Source: Onstottus_B arcticum (lineage in GTDB: Bacteria > Acidobacteriota > Blastocatellia > UBA7656). From it: DNA of 64,000 bases. The stretch is taken from the NCBI GenBank assembly GCA_038040485.1, contig JBBPIE010000025.1, positions 44,419 to 108,418 of the forward strand, written 5' to 3'. Position 1 is the first letter of the stretch. Each line of letters begins with the position of its first letter. Both the position numbers and the translations under genes were made by a program. Positions 59,376-64,000 of the stretch are shown here, in pieces. Below the pieces are notes generated by a model. It was not told the origin of the DNA. It searched no databases and worked only from the letters and a program-made list of their open reading frames with translations.

Positions 59376-60317
59376 ATGAAGATCGACAAATGGACGCTCG
59401 CACATCTGCAACAGCATTTACAGTACGCCATCGACCTCGAGTTCTGGACCATCCCGTTTTATATGTCCGCTCTCTATTCGATCGTCGATCGCACGTCCGA
59501 CGCATTTCAGTACGTTCAGTCGGTGGTCAATCAGGAGATGCTTCACTTGCAGCTTGCCGCGAACGTGGCCAATGCCTAGGGGCTTTCGCCGGCTTTTGCC
59601 GCCCCGGTCTACGGCCAGGAGATCCCGCACCTGGAGTTCGATCTCGATGTGCCAAACCCGGTTGCGCAATTCAGCCCTTATTCGTCGGAGATCGGTCCAC
59701 TCGACAAGGAACGAATCAACGCCATGTGCCTGATCGAATATCCGGATTGGGATAGCAGTGACCCTCCGGAGCTGAGCGACAAGGTGAAGGAATACGGCAA
59801 CATCGGCGAATTCTATAACGCGGTCGCTTACGGGGCGGCCCAGCTTACGGAGTATCTGCACGGAGGCAGAAACCAGGTCGATCTATTCTCGGCCTACTAT
59901 CGCAATCTGCCATCGTTGACCGTGACCGATAGCGGAGAGGTCGGGTTTCGCCAGGTCGACTTGCTTATTCACGCGATCACCGAGCAGGGCGAAGGCATCT
60001 CCAGCGCGCGCGAAGATATCGTTTACTCGTTTCAGAACACGGCCACCGACCCGGACCCGCAGTTGAGCCATTTTGAGAAGTTCATTAAGCTCCGCGGCAA
60101 GTTGCCGGAGACGTATGTGGTGAAGGCGGAAGGCGGCTACTCGCCGGAAGATCAGGAGCTCCTGAAGATTCTGCTTGCGGACATCGCGCGCCTGCGGAAT
60201 ATGCTGAAGAAGTTATTCTCCGGTAAGAACCCGGGTGACTTTCTGCCGCTCATGCTCACCGTGGGAGCGGATATTCAAAACTGCTGGAAGCACGGCGTCA
60301 CGCCACGCTTCGACTAA
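59376..60317 (+). pseudogene. Ferritin-like (VioB N-terminal type) protein interrupted by in-frame TAG
   Basis: A 313-codon frame, complete except for one TAG at codon 68 (59577-59579). Before it: HLQYAIDLEFWTIPFYMSALYSI and VVNQEMLHLQLAANVANA, with Glu and ExxH metal-type residues. After it the same frame continues GLSPAFAAPVYGQEIPHLEF and LLIHAITEQGEGISSA...LSHFEKFIKL. This is the PF12902 ferritin-like family (iminophenyl-pyruvate dimer synthase type). Nothing else is damaged. Reading through, or a sequencing error (TGG to TAG), would give an intact protein. It precedes the LodA-like gene by 35 bases. Confidence 0.8.
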
Positions 60318-60352
60318 TCTCGCTGTAACAAAGCAACAGAGGACGAGCGATC

Positions 60353-62401
60353 ATGACCACGAAAACAGTATTTCGGATTCATCCCACCATCAATCTCGCG
60401 CGAGTTGGGACGAGCGATGAGTTCTATCTTTCGCCGGAGACCAGCGCGGGGTTGCCTCTCGAGGGCACGACGACAACCGGCGGTCTGCCGATCAAGCCGG
60501 GCACCGAAAGCGAGTTCATCGACAGTGAAGATTTGCGGGACGCCAACGGAGCGCTCAAGCGGCAGGCCGCGCGCTTTCGCTTGTTCGCCTACGACATCGA
60601 CGGGCCGGACTCCTATCCCGATGGCGGCGGCACGGAGATCGTGCCGGGGCCGCTTCCGGACGGGCGCGTGCTGCAAGAAATCATCTGGACCGTACACCTG
60701 GCCAACAAGAAAGCCGCCGCCTTCTGTGTCGTACCCAACAAAGGTGTCGATGCCTTCGCCGACGGGAAGGTGCCGCAATTGCGAAACCCGGGGACTTACG
60801 GCACAACCGGCGTTGTTGACGATAAGGTTCGTCTGCAGCAGTTGATGATTGATCCCGGGCCGCGTGCTATCGCTTCGTCGAGCACGCAACCTGTCGTTTT
60901 CAATGCGACGACACCCGCCTCTTACGGCGACGGGGATAAGATCGTCCAGCTTCTAGATTATCCGCAGGCGTTTCCGTCGACTACCAACGATGAACTGTAT
61001 GAACCCAGCGGTCCCCTGGATTCTCTGGGTGAGTTGCGGACCGATAAGAAAGGGCGGCTGGTGGTGCTTCCGGGGAAGGGGCGCACTGCCGCGCAGATCG
61101 ACGAGTATGGGGTGCCAATACCCCTCACCGGCGATCTCAACAACGTCGGCTGGTTCGACGATCAGTCGGACGGTCCTGTTTCGGCGACGCTCGTTTTCGA
61201 CGACGGCACGACGGAGGAGGCTTTCGGCGCGTGGGTGGTCTGTTGCGATCCATCGTACGCGCCACAAATTCGAAACGTCGTTTCGATTTGGGGCGATGTT
61301 TACGACACCTTTGTGCGCGAGCTGAACCTGCAGCCGGATTTATACAATGGCGCCACACAGAAGTTTGATCCCGAGTTCAAGCCAGCTTTCGACTCGATGG
61401 TCCTGCCCGTCTTTCGCGCGTCAACCCTCCAGCGCTGGACTGCGAATCTGCCTGACATCGCGGTGAAGGCCCACGATGCCGTAGACCGCATAACCGCTAA
61501 AGACGATCCGGACAAAACGATAATGGCTGGGCTGAACTTCATTCGCAATCCGAACATCTCGGGTGAAACAAACGTCGGCGTACCGCTGATGCCGCTCTCG
61601 GTCGGCGATGCGGGGAAGGCTTTCCTGACCGTGACTAAGACGCAGTATTTCTTCCTTGAGCAATGGAGCCGGAAGAAATTCACTCCGGGCGGAACAGCCC
61701 TGGGTCCGGGGGAGCAATTGGATTTCGCGTCGCTTAGCAACTGCCTGGGCGGGCGCTACGTGCCTGGCATCGAAATGAGTTATCCGGTCCGTCAACCGGA
61801 TATTTACATCACGGACTGGCGCGAATCGGGGTCCGGTCCCTTTCGTGTGAAACATCAGAAGCTCGATTACGAGAAGGCGCGAAAACAGAATCCGTTTTTG
61901 ACCGGAGGCTGGATTCCTTTACACAATATGACTGACGGCCTGCAGCCGGGTGATCTGTCGAAGTTCATGGCCGTTCCCTGGCAGACGGATTACAACTCGT
62001 GTTCGATCCATCAGACCAGCATCAACACTGACGACGTGAATACGTCTACCGGCACTCCGACGATGCTCTACTGGTCCTGGCCGTCGCAGCGTCCGGACGC
62101 CGTCTACCTCGCCGATGAGGTCATCAACGGTGTGCTTCCGCCTCAACAATGGTCCATTCGCGGAGCGGGCACGTATTCGGATAATCCGGCGACCGCCGCC
62201 ACGTTTCAGGACCCGCTTCAAGCGGTGAAGCAGTGGGATCGCATCGGCGTCGTCCTGCAGGGCACTGCCATCCCCGGCCACGAAGACATTCCCGAATACT
62301 ACCTGGAAGCGAAGAGCCGGCTTCAGGTGCCGGGCATACCCACGAATCCGGTTTTGGCGTGGCCCTTCAATGCCAACCCTCACAAGGGGCAGAAGCTTTA
62401 G
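60353..62401 (+). CDS. LodA/GoxA-like cysteine tryptophylquinone oxidase
   Basis: A 682-residue protein of the LodA family (L-lysine 6-oxidase, glycine oxidase GoxA). Start: VFRIHPTINLARVGTSDEFYLSPE. Then YDIDGPDSYPDGGG, WTVHLANKKAAAF and VVCCDPSYAPQIRNVVSIWGDVYD. The expected cofactor residues are Cys464 in SNCLGGRYVPGIEMSYPVR and Trp543 in MAVPWQTDYNSC; they match the positions known to be cross-linked into CTQ in LodA. Such enzymes deaminate amino acids and release H2O2. It is followed by the LodB-like gene needed for CTQ formation. Substrate specificity is unknown. Confidence 0.88.
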   Translation: MTTKTVFRIHPTINLARVGTSDEFYLSPETSAGLPLEGTTTTGGLPIKPGTESEFIDSEDLRDANGALKRQAARFRLFAYDIDGPDSYPDGGGTEIVPGPLPDGRVLQEIIWTVHLANKKAAAFCVVPNKGVDAFADGKVPQLRNPGTYGTTGVVDDKVRLQQLMIDPGPRAIASSSTQPVVFNATTPASYGDGDKIVQLLDYPQAFPSTTNDELYEPSGPLDSLGELRTDKKGRLVVLPGKGRTAAQIDEYGVPIPLTGDLNNVGWFDDQSDGPVSATLVFDDGTTEEAFGAWVVCCDPSYAPQIRNVVSIWGDVYDTFVRELNLQPDLYNGATQKFDPEFKPAFDSMVLPVFRASTLQRWTANLPDIAVKAHDAVDRITAKDDPDKTIMAGLNFIRNPNISGETNVGVPLMPLSVGDAGKAFLTVTKTQYFFLEQWSRKKFTPGGTALGPGEQLDFASLSNCLGGRYVPGIEMSYPVRQPDIYITDWRESGSGPFRVKHQKLDYEKARKQNPFLTGGWIPLHNMTDGLQPGDLSKFMAVPWQTDYNSCSIHQTSINTDDVNTSTGTPTMLYWSWPSQRPDAVYLADEVINGVLPPQQWSIRGAGTYSDNPATAATFQDPLQAVKQWDRIGVVLQGTAIPGHEDIPEYYLEAKSRLQVPGIPTNPVLAWPFNANPHKGQKL

Positions 62402-62408
62402 CCGAACG

Positions 62409-63702
62409 ATGCGTGCGCAATACGACGTCGTCGTTCTGGGAGCCGGACCCGCCGGACTTGCCACGGCGATCATGATCCGCCGCGAGACGCGAGCCAGCGT
62501 TCTTGTCGCCGATGCCGGGACTGCCGAGCGCGAACGGTTCGGCGAAAGCGTGGCGCCGGATCTCCTTGTCCCACTCAAACAACTCGGCTTGCTCGACGAG
62601 TTTCGCGCCGGGGGTCACGCTCCCTGCCCGGGCAGCGCGTCCATCTGGGGCGGCGATCGAGTTGGCTACAACGATTACATCCTGAATCCTACAGGCCCGG
62701 CGTGGCGTCTGCAGCGTGGGGCCTTTGACGAAATGCTGACCCGTGCTGCCCGCGAATCAGGCGCCGAGTTGTGCTGGGCCACGCGCGATCTTCAAAGCCC
62801 GCCCGACGAAAACGGTCATCGGCTGCTCCTGAGTAATCCCCAAGGCAAGACTGAAGGCCGTGGAAGGTGGATCGTTGATGCGACCGGGCCGGCGGCGCGC
62901 TTCGCCTTACACGCCGGCGCGCGCCGCATCGTCGACGATCGGATGTACGGGCTTGCTCGCTACTCGACGATTAACGCTGGAAGCATGACGATGCAAATCC
63001 TGCTGGAGGCGGATGAGGACGGCTGGTGGTACGCTGCGCGGCTGCCCGACGATCGCGTTGTCGTCCTGTTCGCTAGCGAAGTCGAAACCGCTCGCCGCCT
63101 AAAGGGACGAGGCCATGAAGGATTCGAGCTATTGCTGGGCGCGACAAAACTCATCGCCCCGATCCTCGCGAAACTCGAACTCGAGCGCAATGTGTACTTC
63201 GCGACGCCGGTCTACTCATCACGGCTTGATCGGCCGGAAGGCGAAGGCTGGCTCGCAGTCGGCGACACCGCGGCGAGCTATGATCCGATCGTCGCCCGGG
63301 GCATCACCAAGGCTCTCGAGGACGGAGTCGCCGCCGGCCGCTGCATCACCAAGGCTCTCGAGGACGGAGTCGCCGCCGGCCGCTGCATCACCAAGGCNNN
63401 NNNNNNNNNNNNNNNNNNNNNNNNNNNNNNNNNNNNNNNNNNNNNNNNNNNNNNNNNNNNNNNNNNNNNNNNNNNNNNNNNNNNNNNNNNNNNNNNNTCT
63501 CGAGGACGGAGTCGCCGCCGGCCGTCACATAGCGGAACGCAGTGACAGTACGGGTTCTTACAGCGAACGCATCGCGGCCCGCTTTCGCGTCTACGCCGAA
63601 ACCCGCGCTCACTTGTACGAAATGGAACATCGCGATGGGCCTTTCTGGCAGAAGCGCCGGGAGCGTTCGCGGGCGATGGTCGCGCGCGCGAATGAGACGT
63701 GA
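62409..63702 (+). CDS. LodB-like FAD-dependent oxidoreductase (gap inside)
   Basis: A flavoprotein: YDVVVLGAGPAGLATAIMIRRET (FAD Rossmann motif), GRWIVDATGPAARFA, and GEGWLAVGDTAASYDPIVARGITKALEDGVAAGR, the typical FAD-binding end of tryptophan-halogenase/LodB-type monooxygenases. LodB oxidises the Trp of LodA during CTQ synthesis. The frame changes across the 100-N gap (63398-63497), whose length is unknown; after it LEDGVAAGRHIAERS...FWQKRRERSRAMV closes the protein. A 42-base unit is repeated just before the gap, probably an assembly artefact. The start is ATG 62409, seven bases after the lodA-like stop. Confidence 0.85.
63314..63397 (+). repeat. 42-base tandem repeat at the gap edge
   Basis: Two copies of a 42-base unit (14 residues, ITKALEDGVAAGRC) with the start of a third adjoin the N run, and part of the unit reappears after it. 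Within the FAD-binding end of the protein a single copy is expected, so this looks like overlapping contig ends. Confidence 0.6.
63398..63497. other. Assembly gap (100 N)
   Basis: Exactly 100 Ns, a usual placeholder for a scaffold gap of unknown size, inside the LodB-like gene. Confidence 0.98.
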
Positions 63703-63830
63703 CGTGAGTTCAAGCGAATCATCCTGGCGATTGGGAATGGCTAAGGGGGTAACGGAACATGGGGTCGCGAGATTCTGCTAAGGTTGATGCAATGTTAGGC
63801 TCATCTGTTAGTATGCGACCCGTACCTTAA

Positions 63831-63906
63831 GTAGCATAGACTTTAGTCTGTGTCTCCAACCGGATGGACGCGCCGACCATGGGACACAGACTAAAGTCTA
63901 TGCTAC
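63831..63906. repeat. Perfect 24-bp inverted repeat (MITE/REP-like)
   Basis: Arms 63831-63854 and 63883-63906 are exact inverted copies (ends GTAGCATAGAC / GTCTATGCTAC) with a 28-base centre. It could fold into a long hairpin between the LodB-like gene and the next gene. No transposase is nearby; it may be a non-autonomous element or act as a bidirectional terminator. Confidence 0.85.
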
Positions 63907-63935
63907 TTCTCTCAAACTGACTTAGGAGAACAAGA

Positions 63936-64000
63936 ATGCGAAACACGATTTTGGCGATCACCTTTGCGCTGACTCTCGTGACTGGCTCCCTCGATGCAGC
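63936..64000 (+). CDS. Start of a secreted protein gene (cut by window end)
   Basis: The ATG at 63936, with AGGAGA upstream, begins MRNTILAITFALTLVTGSLDA, a signal peptide with cleavage near Asp-Ala. The rest is outside the window, so the product is unknown. Confidence 0.6.
   Translation, partial: MRNTILAITFALTLVTGSLDA

Noticed and set aside
59577..59579. Pyrrolysine encoded by the TAG.
   Set aside because: No pyl genes or downstream element in the window; mutation or read error is simpler.

Overview
This 64 kb window is one scaffold of a fairly GC-rich, gene-dense bacterial chromosome. The run of 100 Ns near the end suggests a metagenome or draft assembly. Several things point, by inference only, to a soil bacterium of the Acidobacteriota (Blastocatellia-like) type. 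These are the many small secreted hydrolases, a TIGR03067 protein, HprK-related kinase and PqqD modules, FHA-protease and PEGA/TPR proteins, and many short palindromic repeats. There is no rRNA gene, no tRNA I could support, no complete insertion sequence and no CRISPR array.

Layout. 1-12.3 kb is a polysaccharide (O-antigen/exopolysaccharide) locus: glycosyltransferases (GT4, GT2, GT39-like), AsnB, a GT2-methyltransferase fusion, a sugar epimerase, and a WecA-type phosphoglycosyltransferase fused to a CapD-like half. 12.4-18.7 kb holds a FecR-like secreted protein. It is followed by a tight five-gene unit: HprK-related kinase, nucleotidyltransferase, MauE-thioredoxin-thioredoxin fusion, second HprK-related kinase, and a PqqD domain fused to a Tat-like signal and a 12-cysteine tail. 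I regard this unit as the most interesting system in the window. 18.7-22.4 kb returns to polysaccharide genes: a broken sulfatase, a membrane protein and an O-antigen ligase.

22.7-34 kb is housekeeping: TPR protein, glutaredoxin, xseA, DUF1287, xseB, ispA, dxs, an HNH two-gene unit, a zinc-ribbon membrane protein, a DUF5715 protein and tlyA. 34-50 kb has secreted proteins, an FHA-protease, a class V aminotransferase, VOC protein, ppk1, thpR, an AT-rich HEPN two-gene island, mogA, hslO, tandem thymidylate kinase paralogues, a thioredoxin-like protein, an AI-2E transporter and an S41 protease. Heptanucleotide tandem repeats cluster between 41.7 and 48.7 kb.

50.8-59 kb carries secreted hydrolases (CocE-type, amidase, serine hydrolase), an RlmI-like methyltransferase, a VapBC pair and a decayed BrnT/BrnA-like pair. 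59.4-63.7 kb is an operon for a cysteine-tryptophylquinone (LodA/GoxA-like) oxidase with its LodB-like flavoprotein. A ferritin-like gene precedes it and is interrupted by one in-frame TAG. The LodB-like gene contains the assembly gap. The window ends in a perfect 24-bp inverted repeat and the start of a secreted protein gene.
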